64,000 nucleotides of DNA from Corbicula japonica. Its lineage: Eukaryota; Mollusca; Bivalvia; Venerida; Cyrenidae. Below the pieces are notes generated by a model. That model saw nothing but the letters and a program-made list of their open reading frames with translations, was not told the DNA's origin and searched no databases. The translations under genes were made by a program, and so were the position numbers. The stretch's first letter is position 1. The number at the start of each line of letters is the position of its first letter. Below are positions 51,701-60,213 of the stretch, piece by piece. The stretch covers positions 186,001-250,000 of the forward strand of contig JAZAYU010000360.1 in the NCBI GenBank assembly GCA_038501625.1, in the 5' to 3' direction.

Positions 51701-53493
51701 GAGCTATGATTTGGAATTCAATAATTTACTTTAAACAGTTAATAAATTACACATTGCCATTTTAGTCGCAAATTGTTAATGTTTCCTTAATTGGTGATCA
51801 TTCTGAAATCAATCCGCAAAGTTTCAAAACGTTGCCTTAATTTGTATAAGGCTAAGGGGAGTGCTTGTTTCATGCGAATGATTAAATATTAACTCTAATG
51901 AAAATCTCGACGTTTGTAGAAGCCGCGGCGCATATTTCGATCATCAAATATTGTCATAAAAGCGAACTGACGCCAAAAGACACGCTTAAGGAACAAAAAC
52001 AAGTTTAAAAGCATCCTCATATCTAGAGCGTTGGTATACAAAAGTGGCACAGAAAGTTTTCGCATGTTGAATCGGAAATAATACTCGGAATCAGTCATCC
52101 CCCGTACTCGACAGAACTCGCTACGGTAGAGGTTGTTTACTTTCGGGCTCATAGGTCGCAAATCTGCGACGAGATCAGAAAGCTTGGCCTTCAACAAAAG
52201 TCTTCCAAAAGAGTGTTACAATAATTTATTAAATAGTCTGGTTATCAGAAACCGTGAGTGTATCAAACATGCTGAAGAGTACTTCAGGAACAAGTAACGG
52301 TATGCTGTGTGAGAATTGTAATGACGTTGTGACATGCGCCGCTGGTCGATAGGTCGCCTTGTTAAAATTTTTCCAATTTCTTTATGATAATCTATATTTC
52401 TGTGATATTTCGTCTACAAGTTACCAAATGATGTCTTAACTAACAGTGAAATTTGCAAATAGTCTACGATTTATTGGGACAACCCTCGTACAGTCATTCT
52501 TTCCAAAGACAATAATAGACTGGAACAATCTCAATGACTTGGTTGTCTGTGCCACATCGTTACAGAGCTTTAAAACAACTCTGGAAAAGTGCGACCAACT
52601 TAAGCTCTCTCTAACCGCCATGTGTATACCGAAAGGTCCTGTGGTTTATACAGTCGTGTGGGCTAAGTCTGCGGATTGCCCAACTCTGCACACCTGATTT
52701 GTATTTATTTACAAAAACACCGATGTCAAAAGAATGGCTTCAAACTGTGGTTTTAGTCAAGTACGACAATTCTTGAAAATTTTGGTACATCTTGCTAGAA
52801 CATGTCTTGTAAGTAAATAGCTATTATAAAGTACCAAAATCATCAAATAAATTTACTAATAGTACCCCCTCATTCCAAAACATCCTAATTTTGACAGTTG
52901 TGATCCAAATAAATGGTTGCTATTTATTTTGACCTTTCGCTCAATATTCTTTTCAAAAGTTTTATAGCTTGAGAGAGCGGTACTTTTTAATATAAACAGA
53001 AAATTGACAGTCAACATAGGCATGTGCAGAGTTGGGCAATGTTTTCGACATCATGTATAAACATGTGTGTGGCTTCAGTATGACATCATTTTAAAGACTC
53101 TTAAGCAAATTCGTGCACATAAATGATAACTAACCAACAGCTAAATGCCGGTAATTGTCTTTAGCTACTGAACGTGTTATACACCACAGTTAAGCTTTTA
53201 TGATAGGTGCACAGACTTGCCCCACACCACTGTACATCCAGATCCAGACACTACACTGGCAAATCATGGGGGGTTTCAGTAGGGTTGTTTTTCATGGGCA
53301 TTTTGGCCAGAAAGTTGGAAATTATCAGGTAACATTTGTAACATGAACCGAATAAAGAATCGGATGAATGTATCCGAATACATTATATCCGAAAAGGTGA
53401 AACTTAAGGTCTCCGGTTCGCTTATTACGTCTAGAAATGAAATAAAGGAGCATAATGTTAATTACATTCTCGAAAATGTGAAGGCGCATCCAT
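30602..53493 (-). CDS. YIF1: YIF1 (YIF1A/YIF1B orthologue), nine exons
   Basis: YIF1 proteins are multi-span membrane proteins of the ER-Golgi intermediate compartment and Golgi that pair with YIPF/Yip1 partners and Rab GTPases in vesicle traffic (family knowledge). Minus-strand exons: 53466-53493 (inferred), 46769-46900, 45620-45768, 45077-45181, 42517-42595, 39584-39641, 32314-32469, 31508-31601 and 30602-30757. They total 957 nt, exactly 319 codons with the stop, near the usual 290-315 residues. Landmarks in order are [60 protein letters not shown], about five hydrophobic spans, and the C-terminus [17 protein letters not shown]. An AATAAA at 30555-30560 (minus) lies about 45 nt past the stop. 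Introns carry LINE, hAT, TTAA and hairpin elements; the intron before exon 7 holds the 80-copy acceptor array. Confidence 0.93.
30782..31014. mobile_element. GATCCAGATCAG TTAA MITE, copy 2 (best preserved, 233 bp)
   Basis: TTAA at 30778-30781 and 31015-31018; TIR CCCTTTCCTCCATA. The left edge lies 21 bp from the acceptor of YIF1 exon 9. Confidence 0.82.
31044..31235. mobile_element. GATCCAGATCAG TTAA MITE, copy 3
   Basis: TTAACCTTTAACTCCATATC ... CCAAGGAGTAAAGGGTG, with GTGTAGATCTAGATCAAC inside. Diverged from copy 2. Confidence 0.6.
31508..31601 (-). CDS. YIF1: YIF1 exon 8: transmembrane span
   Basis: Acceptor GCTATTTCAG, donor GTGAGT, phase 2 in, phase 0 out. It reads [20 protein letters not shown] then [11 protein letters not shown], aligning with the GxLxGLLFG-GYY segment of YIF1 proteins. 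Confidence 0.94.
31980..32272. repeat. Imperfect tandem GATCATG repeats
   Basis: About ten irregular repeats such as GTGATCATGTCAGTTTTAGT and TTCATGATCATGTGATCTT, rich in the palindrome GATCATGATC, in YIF1 intron 7 next to exon 7. Confidence 0.8.
32314..32469 (-). CDS. YIF1: YIF1 exon 7: membrane spans 2-3, founder of the 85-bp array
   Basis: 156 nt; acceptor TACTATTTCAG, donor GTGAGT. It reads [20 protein letters not shown] then [20 protein letters not shown] and [11 protein letters not shown]. Only here is the exon complete: the first ~66 nt match the repeat unit, while [11 protein letters not shown] onward is unique. This is the last acceptor a spliceosome meets when travelling down the transcript. 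Confidence 0.95.
32400..39195 (-). repeat. 80-copy, 85-bp minisatellite built from an intron/exon boundary of YIF1
   Basis: Each unit, read on the minus strand, holds ~19 nt of intron (TAACCTTACTATTTCAG core) and the first ~66 nt of YIF1 exon 7. The acceptor AG|G sits at 32470/32469 in the real exon and recurs to 39185/39184. The distance is 6715 bp, exactly 79 periods of 85, so no net indel has accumulated. Units differ by scattered substitutions (for example CCAGACC/CCACACC, GGCAGT/GGCGGT, TTCTGG/TTTAGG). Because 85 is not a multiple of 3, open frames of 66-74 codons appear and end periodically; these are not genes. The left end merges into the real exon, the right end decays into unique intron at about 39196. 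Confidence 0.97.
34185..38945. repeat. Higher-order duplication inside the array, 2 x 2380 bp (28 units each)
   Basis: The block 34185-36564 recurs at 36565-38944 with unit-specific variants in the same order. Examples are the GAATACCTAAATG variant near 34230/36610, TACGCTACACC near 35818/38198 and GATTAGCCAGACC near 35305/37685. Sequences diverge again just after 38946. Confidence 0.92.
39355..39573. mobile_element. GATCCAGATCAG TTAA MITE, copy 4
   Basis: CCAGCTGATCTGGATCTACA, GTCTGATCAGGATCTGCACT and AGATCCTGATCAGACAGCAC, ending AAGGGTTAA just before YIF1 exon 6. Confidence 0.6.
39584..39641 (-). CDS. YIF1: YIF1 exon 6: first transmembrane span
   Basis: 58 nt, phase 1 in, phase 2 out; acceptor AATTTCAG, donor GTGAGA. 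It encodes [18 protein letters not shown], matching AMAFITYVLVAGLALGTQ of YIF1B. The intron that follows (39583 down to 32470) contains the acceptor array. Confidence 0.94.
39835..40523. mobile_element. TTAA-flanked foldback element, 689 bp
   Basis: Two ~200-bp arms in inverted orientation (CACACTCCTCCCAAT ... CTATTTACATAAATTCACAA against its complement) flank a ~260-bp centre. TTAA lies at 39831-39834 and 40524-40527. It has no coding frame. Intronic in YIF1. Confidence 0.8.
40552..40735. mobile_element. GATCCAGATCAG MITE, decayed copy 5
   Basis: AACAGCTCAGGATCTACACC and CAAGATCCTGATCCGATAGC with the shared CACTAGGTTATTTCTGAACA linker. Confidence 0.55.
40988..41817. mobile_element. CAG...CTG TIR element, 830 bp, 6-bp TSD
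   Basis: 16-bp perfect TIR CAGACTTCCCGAAAGT; TSD CAATTT at 40982-40987 and 41818-41823. Inserted in repeat family A, whose empty site is at about 1082. Subterminal GTCTGACCGA and GGTCCGAC repeats. A 96-codon frame at 41536 has no known domain. Confidence 0.88.
41956..42200 (-). mobile_element. 5'-truncated SINE with 12-bp TSD
   Basis: TSD TGCCCTAAACAA at 41944-41955 and 42201-42212. On the minus strand it begins at a B box (GAGTTCGATCCCCAGCC), so the tRNA head is truncated, and it ends in (AAAC)n. Classic LINE-driven retroposition into repeat family A. Confidence 0.88.
42517..42595 (-). CDS. YIF1: YIF1 exon 5
   Basis: Acceptor ATTTTAG, donor GTTGTA (weak). It reads [20 protein letters not shown] then PDLYIP, the conserved segment before the first membrane span (human: DWEVQYQQDTPVAPRFD). 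The donor lies about 40 bp from the right edge of a dispersed-repeat copy. Confidence 0.95.
42648..42995. mobile_element. CAG...CTG TIR element, 348 bp, 5-bp TSD
   Basis: CAGGGCACT ends; TSD AATAA at 42643-42647 and 42996-43000. AATTCCCCTT words are repeated in both halves. Intronic in YIF1, 53 bp upstream of exon 5. Confidence 0.82.
43366..45030. mobile_element. Hairpin-ended tandem-repeat element 3 (~154-bp units, ~9 copies)
   Basis: Begins AACAAGAGCCGTCAGAGACG, GGTTATGCTCCCC; nine or so units carry AATTTCAAAGGGCAATAACT ... GATATGCCCCGGACAAAAAG. A (GGAC)n/(GAAC)n tract (44936-44990) precedes a CTCCCCC-GAATTTC-GGGGGGAG hairpin and GCATAAAA. Ends are mutually complementary (TATGCTCCCC / GGGGGAGCATA). 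It is intronic in YIF1. Confidence 0.82.
45077..45181 (-). CDS. YIF1: YIF1 exon 4
   Basis: 35 codons, phase 0 at both ends; acceptor CTATTTCAG, donor GTAAGT. It reads [20 protein letters not shown] then [31 protein letters not shown] is the strongest signature of the family. Confidence 0.95.
45620..45768 (-). CDS. YIF1: YIF1 exon 3
   Basis: Acceptor TTTTTAG, donor GTAAAT. A Pro/Gln-rich lead ([20 protein letters not shown]) is followed by the conserved [20 protein letters not shown]. The human counterpart reads DPVSNMAMAYGSSLAAQGKE. Confidence 0.93.
45861..45995. mobile_element. Palindromic CCAAT MITE, copy (full hairpin)
   Basis: AGGTTATCAAGCTGAGATTG ... GGCGACTGGTCGCCATTTCA ... CAGCTTTATAACCTT, about 95 bp from YIF1 exon 3. 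Confidence 0.92.
46296..46631. mobile_element. CAG...CTG TIR element, 336 bp, 5-bp TSD
   Basis: 14-bp perfect TIR CAGGGCTTTTCATC; TSD AGATG at 46291-46295 and 46632-46636. Subterminal GAGGCC...CTCTTCC words are mirrored. A related half (CAGGGCTTTGTTTCAGTG...) sits at 43192-43260. Confidence 0.85.
46671..46755. mobile_element. Palindromic CCAAT MITE, partial
   Basis: ATACAACTAAATCTGGAAAT ... CTGATTGGCTGAAATGGCGA, then jumps to a decayed end. It stops 14 bp before YIF1 exon 2. Confidence 0.8.
46769..46900 (-). CDS. YIF1: YIF1 exon 2: N-terminal cytosolic region
   Basis: Acceptor TGTTTCAG, donor GTACAT. It encodes a basic lead ([13 protein letters not shown]), the conserved PQLFDDTS box, and a Gly/Pro/Gln-rich stretch ending GFYDP. 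LFDDTS is shared by vertebrate YIF1A and YIF1B. Confidence 0.88.
47715..48198. mobile_element. TTAA-flanked TIR element, 484 bp, inserted in the LINE
   Basis: TTAA at 47711-47714 and 48199-48202; TIR AG(T/C)CACA(T/A)TAAACTTGCC. Removing it rejoins the LINE frame at GST-LKTY. Confidence 0.85.
49063..49605. mobile_element. CAG...CTG TIR element, 543 bp, 5-bp TSD, inserted in the LINE
   Basis: TIR CAGAGGTGTAGAA; TSD AACCA at 49058-49062 and 49606-49610. Subterminal CACTCGACC/GGGCGAGT words are inverted in both halves. It interrupts the RT between palm motifs A and B. Confidence 0.87.
49868..50859. mobile_element. hAT-type element, 992 bp, 8-bp TSD, inserted in the LINE
   Basis: TIR CAGGGTTGG; perfect TSD GATTCAAT at 49860-49867 and 50860-50867. 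Subterminal AGTATTTACCGG/TATTTTCCAG repeats. Non-coding. Confidence 0.88.
51505..52488. mobile_element. TA-flanked mariner-like element, 984 bp, inserted in the LINE
   Basis: Ends CGAGGGTTGTCCCAATAAAT continue as inverted repeats for ~100 bp, with a ~30-bp left-arm insertion; TA at 51503-51504 and 52489-52490. GGTTGTCCCAA termini are typical of mariner-type elements. The 100-codon minus frame at 51895-52197 was not recognised. Confidence 0.82.
52701..53465. other. YIF1 intron 1, unassigned
   Basis: Follows the LINE 3' end. No poly-A tail or TSD for the LINE could be fixed, and no other feature is seen. Confidence 0.4.
53466..53493 (-). CDS. YIF1: YIF1 candidate exon 1 (start codon)
   Basis: ATG at 53493-53491 gives MDAPSHFRE plus one base before donor GTAATT. 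That base completes a Ser codon with the CA opening the exon at 46900. About 90 bp upstream (53578-53587) is a CCGGAAGT ETS-type motif, common in TATA-less housekeeping promoters. The N-terminal residues are not conserved in the family, so the assignment rests on phase and context. Confidence 0.42.
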
Positions 53494-53574
53494 TTTTAAG
53501 TAGTTGATTTGATTTTTGGTTATCGATTCAGTTGATTCATTTAATTCACAATTTCGTTTTTATTTTCGTGCTCC

Positions 53575-53590
53575 GTTGGCACCCGGAAGT
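53575..53590. promoter_or_regulatory. CCGGAAGT ETS-type motif upstream of YIF1 exon 1
   Basis: The motif ACCCGGAAGTT sits about 90 bp upstream of the proposed YIF1 start. Such motifs mark housekeeping promoters. It is a weak single-site call. Confidence 0.25.
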
Positions 53591-54576
53591 TTATTCTGAA
53601 AAATAACCGCGAATTGCAGTTTCCAATCGGTATCGTCACATAGAGAACCGCTAGACTCAAAACTAAAGTCCGTGCAAAGGACCATATTTTATTGACGACA
53701 GACCAATATATATAGTCTTTAGATGTAGTCTTTTCTTAAGAAATCACAATTACTAATTTGAATTTTCCTATTGTTTCCTATCGTAATTGTTTCAATTTAC
53801 CTCAAGCTGATCGTTAACAAATTGTACATTAAGTTTATAAACTGAATAATTAATATTCATTTCATTTACCTGCACGATAGTTTAACTTGCATAAGAACAT
53901 ACTGACAACAACTTATTCGAAATAATAATATATCTTCAAATACTATAAAAATATTAAAATGAAAGAGATTTTCAATTAATTATTTAACTAAAATATTAAA
54001 TTTCCAATTACTTTAGAATTAAGAATTTACCAATTTATGTTGTGTATGAGAATTCTTCATAAACATTAATAAACATGATTTGTTTTGGTAGTGATTTTAA
54101 ACTTGAAATTTAATTTATTTAATTCCAATACTGTGTGTGTCCACCTAGTGGAGCTATTTGTGACATTTTCATTCTGCTCATTAGTTGAGAATTGCTTGCT
54201 TTTATTTTTATTGAATCAGTTTTCATATGAGCGTAAACGGTTTTAAGCAAACAAAAACATTTTGTTACCTGAAAAGACTTTTAATAAAATATCATAAATC
54301 TAATGATTTAAAATCTGTAGACAATACTAAACAAATAAAACTATTCTATAACTTGATTTGTTGGATGTATCTCTCTAAAGAAAGCAAGTGTAAAGCAACA
54401 TAATGAAAAATCATGGACACATTATCACAATAATAAACACTAGTAATAAATTGAATTAAACTTCATTCACAAATAGAAACAAGAAATTCTGTTGCAAGAA
54501 CGAGCTGTGCATTGCACGTAGGAAATTAAAAAAAAATACCAACATTCTAACGAAATCGTTCTAGATCTGGTCTGAA

Positions 54577-54673
54577 TGTTATAAAGCTGAGATTGGAAAC
54601 CAGTCTCAAATCTCTAGCATCTGATTGGCTGAAATGGCGACCAGTCTGGTTTCCATGCTCAGTTTTATAACCT
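54577..54673. mobile_element. Palindromic CCAAT MITE, internally deleted
   Basis: TGTTATAAAGCTGAGATTGG ... CTGAAATGGCGACCAG then directly TCTGGTTTCCATGCTCAGTT. Part of the second arm is lost. Lies in the proposed YIF1/TRIM divergent interval. Confidence 0.85.
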
Positions 54674-55104
54674 TGGGCACAGAAAGTGCAATAAGTATAT
54701 CTTATTAGCGAGTAACTGTCAGGTTAATCTTTTTTTCCACCATTCTAGGACACTGACAAAACTTTGTTGTTGAACATATACTGTAGCGTTGGAATATATT
54801 TGCATCTTGATAATTGTTGTTTTTAACATTTTCTGGGACGGACTTTTTTCAATTTTTGTACTTCAAAGGAAATATTTAATTTATTTGCAACATGTTTAGA
54901 TTTATCGCCAGCTTGAATACAGCTCCTTCAAAGATGAAATACATAAAGGTTTACTAACATTTTAGAATGACACCCAATAACAATTAAACTTTTTTAATTT
55001 CAGAGTAGCTTAAACAGGTTAAAGATAAAACTCGGTGCCGTCCTTTCTGTTAAATTTTACGCTTATGACCGACTAGCTTTTTTGAAAGCTAAAACTTGTC
55101 TTAT

Positions 55105-55190
55105 ATGTATTTATAAAATCTATATATAGTTTTTGTGTCATAGGGGCCTACTTGTATTCAGTTGAAACAAAGAAGGTTAACATCATGTCG
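55105..55190 (+). promoter_or_regulatory. Candidate TATA promoter and leader exon for the TRIM gene
   Basis: TATTTATAAAATCTATATATAG at about 55106-55127 resembles a TATA region. Downstream an exon-like end ATCATGTCG|GTAAGA has its donor at 55191. Spliced to 60842 it would add an in-frame Met-Ser before the TRIM start. It is 5.6 kb from the RING exon; only phase and consensus support it. Confidence 0.25.
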
Positions 55191-56131
55191 GTAAGATTTC
55201 ATTTTTAAAGTATTAGAATAGATTTTTTTTTCATTTCATGCACATACCTGCATAATATTACAACGCATTTTCTTTTAAGTTTTTAATCGTTAGTTTAAAC
55301 CTTTAGGCTTTTTACTTGTAGATCAACTTTCGTGTTTCGGAAGGTTGAAGGCGTGGTTGTTTCGAATGGTTATTTAGGTTAAAAATTAGGATAGGCTCCC
55401 GATTACTTTCCCACCTGATTATTTTATTTAACAATGCAGGGAGAAGTCATTTAATATCCCCTACTGTAGAGGACTCAGGAGACCGGAGATAGTTGTTACA
55501 CAGAGCAAGTTAATACATATTAGCCCGTTTCTTTTCTTGGTCATTTTCTTTATTTATACAATTAGAATAATAAACAATTATACCAACAGAAAAAGGGAAT
55601 TCTCCTCTTCACTGTAGTTTGTTTTGATTTCAAATTTTGCCACTTGATGAGAGTTTATCTTAAACGAAGAACAGTTGTTCAGGTACTAGTAGTAGCGGAT
55701 AGCAGATTACGGCTCTTTAAGGTTCCGCAAAGATTGCAAATGGCGAAAAGTGGCTAAATTTTCAAAATTGAATTTTGGGGGATATACTTATTGCCACCTA
55801 GATTTTAGTAACGAAATGTATTTAGCTAAGGATGTAGTTAATGTTTGCATGCTCAATTTAGTCTAATTTATGTTCTAATTAACAGGCACATACTAAAACA
55901 AAAGAAAACCCGTTTGCATGAGAACTCTGAAATTCATGGACAATATACCAAAGTAAAATACATAAAATATATGTATTAAAAGTAAAAATTCTACAAACTT
56001 ATCGATATCATGTGTTCTGTCTTAAAAATATCATTCTTTTAAGACTTTTGTGACAACTTTCCAGCTCAGGGTTTTGTATATGATATACATGGATTAAGGC
56101 AGTAGCGAATAGCTTCGGGGAGTATGGGATA

Positions 56132-57486
56132 GGGGAGACCGGGGCTTCGGCCCCATGTTTAAAAACAGGCAATTTTTTAATGCATTTAAAATGTAATTCT
56201 CTTGTAATTTTCATAAATAGTAAAGAAATTATATGGGCTTGATGACCCCTGAACTTTAAATGAAGTTTCTCTTTGAAAGAAATGGTAATTAAGTGATTTT
56301 CGAAGTAATAAGGTCAAAGTGCCCAAACTTGCCCCGACATTGGGGCAAGTTTGGCTACCCCCTGGGGCATGTTCGGCCTTCGGACAGATTTTTTAAAATT
56401 ATTTTCTTTATATTTAAACACTATAAGAAGCAAAATGTACAAAATGTAGGCTCAGAAATCAACTTTTATTAACAATAATTTTAAACATGTTTTATATATA
56501 ACTTGTTGTGTTATATACGTATATAAATCCGCGTGAGTACATGTGTACGAGCACAGAAACCTGAATTTCCATCAGAAAACATTCAGACACCACATAACGA
56601 CATTTAACCCTATATGTTTATATATTTGTAGTTAGGCATACATGTGTAAAATGTCATATATGTGATGTATGGTTGTTTTCTGTTGGAAATAAAGGTTTCT
56701 GAGAACGTATGTGTTTGTGTTGGTTGTTGTTGTAATGTTCTAACTCCTTTCTATAGACGTCCGGTGTCTTGTAATAACTATTATGTTTTCTTTTATAACT
56801 TCGCACAGTCGCACTATGGTTAGGTATGTTCCAAAATATACAAAACCAATCGTATTAATTCTTAAAAAATACATTGAATACGTCAGTGTAGAATGAGAAT
56901 CCTACCTCTCATAATATACCGATCAGCTAAAACATGTAATTTGCTGCATATAATGGTATTTCTAAACTACATGTTTTATCTAAGCTGTGATAGTAAATAC
57001 ACTTCATTTTATAAAAAAAACACGAAGTTTTCATTAAGGAAATAAAACTATGCTGGAGCAAGGGGGTTATTCGGCTACTAGCCGAACATGCCCCTTCCCC
57101 GACGGCTTAACAAGCCCCTTGCTAAATGTTTACAAACATCACGTGATATCTGCGTGTATAGTTTTGAAGGTGAAAAGAACAAGCTGTGACTTAACTGAGT
57201 GATGTTTTAACATGATGCATATGTAAAACTAATGTTGTTACTATGAAGCAACTCATGGCAAATAAAAACTCAAATATTTGTGAAAAATTTAGATAACAGT
57301 CAAAAAAGCCAATTTTCCTTCACAAAATCGAAAATTTTGTTAATGTAGTCGCCATTATGTACATACAACATTAATTTTGTTACAAGACACATTACATTAT
57401 TGACGCGCGCTCCGAATCTTAATTTTTGTACTTAAAATGATAATGTGCCGAACATACCCCTGGGCCGGACTAACCCCTGTCTCCCC
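56132..57486. mobile_element. TA-flanked TIR element, 1355 bp
   Basis: GGGGAGACCGGGGCTTCGGC against the complement of the right end (GGGGAGACAGGGGTTAGTCC), each next to TA. GGGGCAAGTTTGGC and GCCGAACATGCCCC are repeated inside. No transposase frame. Confidence 0.72.
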
Positions 57487-58164
57487 TAGTTAATGTAAGT
57501 CACTGACGGGTCTTCATAAACCAATCCAAAAAATTGCATTTTTATTTTGACATGTACTGAAACATGTGCGGGGTTTGTCAAATAAAAATCGATACCATTT
57601 GAACTTTATTAATTAAACCGGGAAACCGCTGCTAACAGTAATAGAAGAAAATCATGATACAATAGGTAATAAAAATTAACACAGATAAATGAATTGCATG
57701 TTAAAATAATACTGATCACAGACTGGGTTTTAGAAATACTAAGAACCAATCACAGAGAAATCAAATGGAAAAATAAACAGTAGTATCATATAAAAAAAGC
57801 GTAAATACTTAGTAAAAATATCTTTATTTAACTGGCGGTAACTAAACTTGGTGACCAGAAAAACTAGGATTTTTTCTTTCACACTTCATTTATTACGTAC
57901 ATGTACAAACCCCCAATAATAGAACAATGAAATGAAAGACTTCTCCAAAATGGAAGTCTTTGAAACATTTTATTCGAAAAGTGGCCAGATTTAAAAAGAG
58001 AAGTCAATGATCAAACCATCAGCACACCTGACTCGGGTGTTCTTATACGGTTTCAGTTGAAAGCACTGTCAGAATTTCCTCAGGCTCGCCAATAAATTGA
58101 TACATAAATATCTACAGTTACAGTATATTCACTACGTTGCGTTCTATTAGTTCAATTGTTAATA

Positions 58165-58673
58165 TTCTAGTGATGTGCCGATGATCGAAAGACATCGATT
58201 AATCATCAGCAAGAACCTACAAATGCCGATAATCGATGTCATTATCCCATAATCGATTTAAACCGATGTATACCCCTTCTGTAAACTTCTGCACAATTAA
58301 ACATATCTTGGTCAATACCTGTACTAGTCATGATTGAAATTAATTGGTAGGGCCTTTTGGGAATTAAACTCTATTTTACATATTTTGGGGTGTGTATTCT
58401 TTGTTAAGCATTGTTCATTCATTCTAATCAGTGCATATTAAATAAAAAAACACGCGAAAAAGTTTTATTTTTGTAATTGGAACACCTAGCTTTATGTAGA
58501 AAGTAGCAGCAAACACACAATAATAAGGGATATTATGTAAGTTATGTAAGCTACTTGTTAATGTAACTCAGATATAATTTATAAACCGTTTAATAATCGG
58601 TGAAATCACATCGGAAGTGGCAACCGATTCCAACTGATGATCAATTGTGATTTGCAACCGATATCCCAACACT
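58165..58673. mobile_element. Possible hAT-like MITE, ~510 bp
   Basis: TAGTGATGTGCCGATGATCG at the left and the complement of CCGATATCCCAACACTA at the right, with several ATCGAT/CCGAT words. Flanks AATATTC/AATCTTC differ by one base, so the TSD is doubtful. Confidence 0.5.
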
Positions 58674-58974
58674 AAATCTTCACAATACATCACCTAACTT
58701 TAAACTCGCCTCTGACAGCGATTTGACAGATAGATCAAGTTGATTTGGAGACGATCCCCTTCAGTAGCATACATATGCAATCCGTTACTGACTAAGTGCA
58801 TGGTAGTTAGTTATATCTCTGTTTGGTGACAATTTGCAGGTTTATAAACAAATGTTTTTTATGAGTGATAAAAGGTTTATTTATACATCAAACCAAACCA
58901 TATTCTTTGAAAGTTTACAAGCTTTTGATATAAACCTTCATGTTTATTGTTCTTTTCATAAAGTTAAAACACGG

Positions 58975-59195
58975 TGTAGGTATTTGCCTGGGCACTATTC
59001 AAAATAGTAGGTTGTAACATTGATGATGGTGAATTACCCCACTAGATATCTCTAACAGATTTATACATGTAGTTTTGTTTTACTCATCATTTAGTCAGTT
59101 TGTTCAGAGCTTAAATGCATAATAAAGCTGCTATAAAATGTATATAGACGTTGTTTAATCAACATATTCAAAGACACAACATTGGCGACGAGGAT
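58975..59195 (+). mobile_element. Probable LTR end with primer-binding site
   Basis: An AATAAA at 59121-59126, then ...GACACAACA directly followed by TTGGCGACGAGGATGGGA, a layout like the 3' end of an LTR plus PBS. The 5' TG end (about 58975) is a guess. Confidence 0.4.
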
Positions 59196-59229
59196 GGGAT
59201 ATGAGCTTCTTCCACGCAATACCATTACA

Positions 59230-59600
59230 CGATAACATTGCAGGACGCTCCGCTGTCAATTAAGAATTCAATCTCGGTCCCTGCAACATTTGTATTTATG
59301 TTCATAAACTTATTTCTTATAATGAACACATTTTATTCTGTTTCGGAAGATTCAGAGTCCGTTTCATTAATCATTTTCACCTTTTGTCCAGATTTAGGTT
59401 TCTTTCTCTTCTCATCAGATTGGTCAGTCTTAGGTTTCCCTGATTGACTTTATTTACGGAATTTCTTGTAGAACTCGTTGTTGGATGGTTCTCCATTTTG
59501 TCCGCCTGTATGTTAGCATGATCGTATGATCGACCAATCCGTAGCACATTTTCCAATGTGAGATCTGTTTCTCTGAGATTATATTCTTCTCAAATTATTT
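59230..59600 (-). pseudogene. Retrotransposon gag-pol remnant with aspartic-protease motif
   Basis: On the minus strand a frame reads GTEIEFLIDSGASCNVI, the DSGA active-site motif of Gypsy-type proteases, preceded by a Lys-rich region and a gag-like stretch; stops interrupt it. Its orientation is opposite to the neighbouring LTR/PBS-like sequence. Confidence 0.65.
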
Positions 59601-60073
59601 GAGCTGCATTTATCAACAATTTGATCTCAAATCAATAACACCTGGATTTTTGACCAGCGTTAAACACCTAAATTATTTATTTCGCCATTTTAGACAATAT
59701 TATTCATATTTTCGCGGATAAAAATGCTTATGTAAATGCAAAAATATACCGAAAATATTGACATCTTATTCATACTACTTTAAACCTGGCGGATAACTAT
59801 TGGCACTGGCTGCTTGAAGGCGGTAAACCCTCTGGTTCTCTTTTTTATTTTGTTTTGTGGTGTCTTTCAGTTGATGAAATTATAAACTTATGCCCTCTGT
59901 TCATACAGAACAACGGTTTGTCTGTGTGGGTAATCTTTTGTTACATACTGTGACTGTAGCTGTCCATGAATCCATATTTCACTAAACTAACATTTTAAGT
60001 TATCATTCTAAATTTTCGCAAACGTTATAAATGACATTGTTTTCGCCCGAACTATAAGAAATACCGGTAGGTA

Positions 60074-60213
60074 AAATGGAACTTTGAAAGCCACCGAACA
60101 CGACAAATATGAATATATTGCAGGCTTGGTTTGATTGAGCCTGTTCATGGGCAGTAATGAAAATGCATGTTACTGCCTACGCCGCCTAGCCCCGGTTGAG
60201 CGCAACTTAATAT
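60074..60213. repeat. Dispersed repeat family A, truncated copy
   Basis: Matches only the first ~140 bp of the family (AATGGAACTTTGAAAGCCAC ... GAGCGCAACTTAATATTTA). Confidence 0.8.

Larger units (their letters stand above)
47130..52700 (+). mobile_element. Non-LTR retrotransposon (LINE), 5'-truncated, split by four insertions
   Basis: Five pieces read in order: 47130-47714 (end of APE-type endonuclease: [24 protein letters not shown]), 48203-49062 (linker and RT fingers: [47 protein letters not shown]), 49606-49867 (RT palm: [21 protein letters not shown]), 50860-51504 (thumb: [31 protein letters not shown]) and 52489-52700 ([12 protein letters not shown], then a stop). Stops and shifts make it dead. 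Motifs fit the Jockey/CR1 group. It lies antisense to YIF1 in intron 1. Confidence 0.88.
53494..56130. other. Interval between YIF1 and TRIM starts
   Basis: AT-rich apart from a GGAAGT-bearing patch near 53570-53640, a MITE at 54577 and a TATA-like patch at 55106. Nothing coding seen. The stretches 57490-58160 and 59640-60070 are also unassigned. Confidence 0.4.

Noticed and set aside
51895..52197. 100-codon minus frame as a mariner transposase
   Set aside because: No D,D(34)D pattern or helix-turn-helix could be read; left as unidentified interior of the element.
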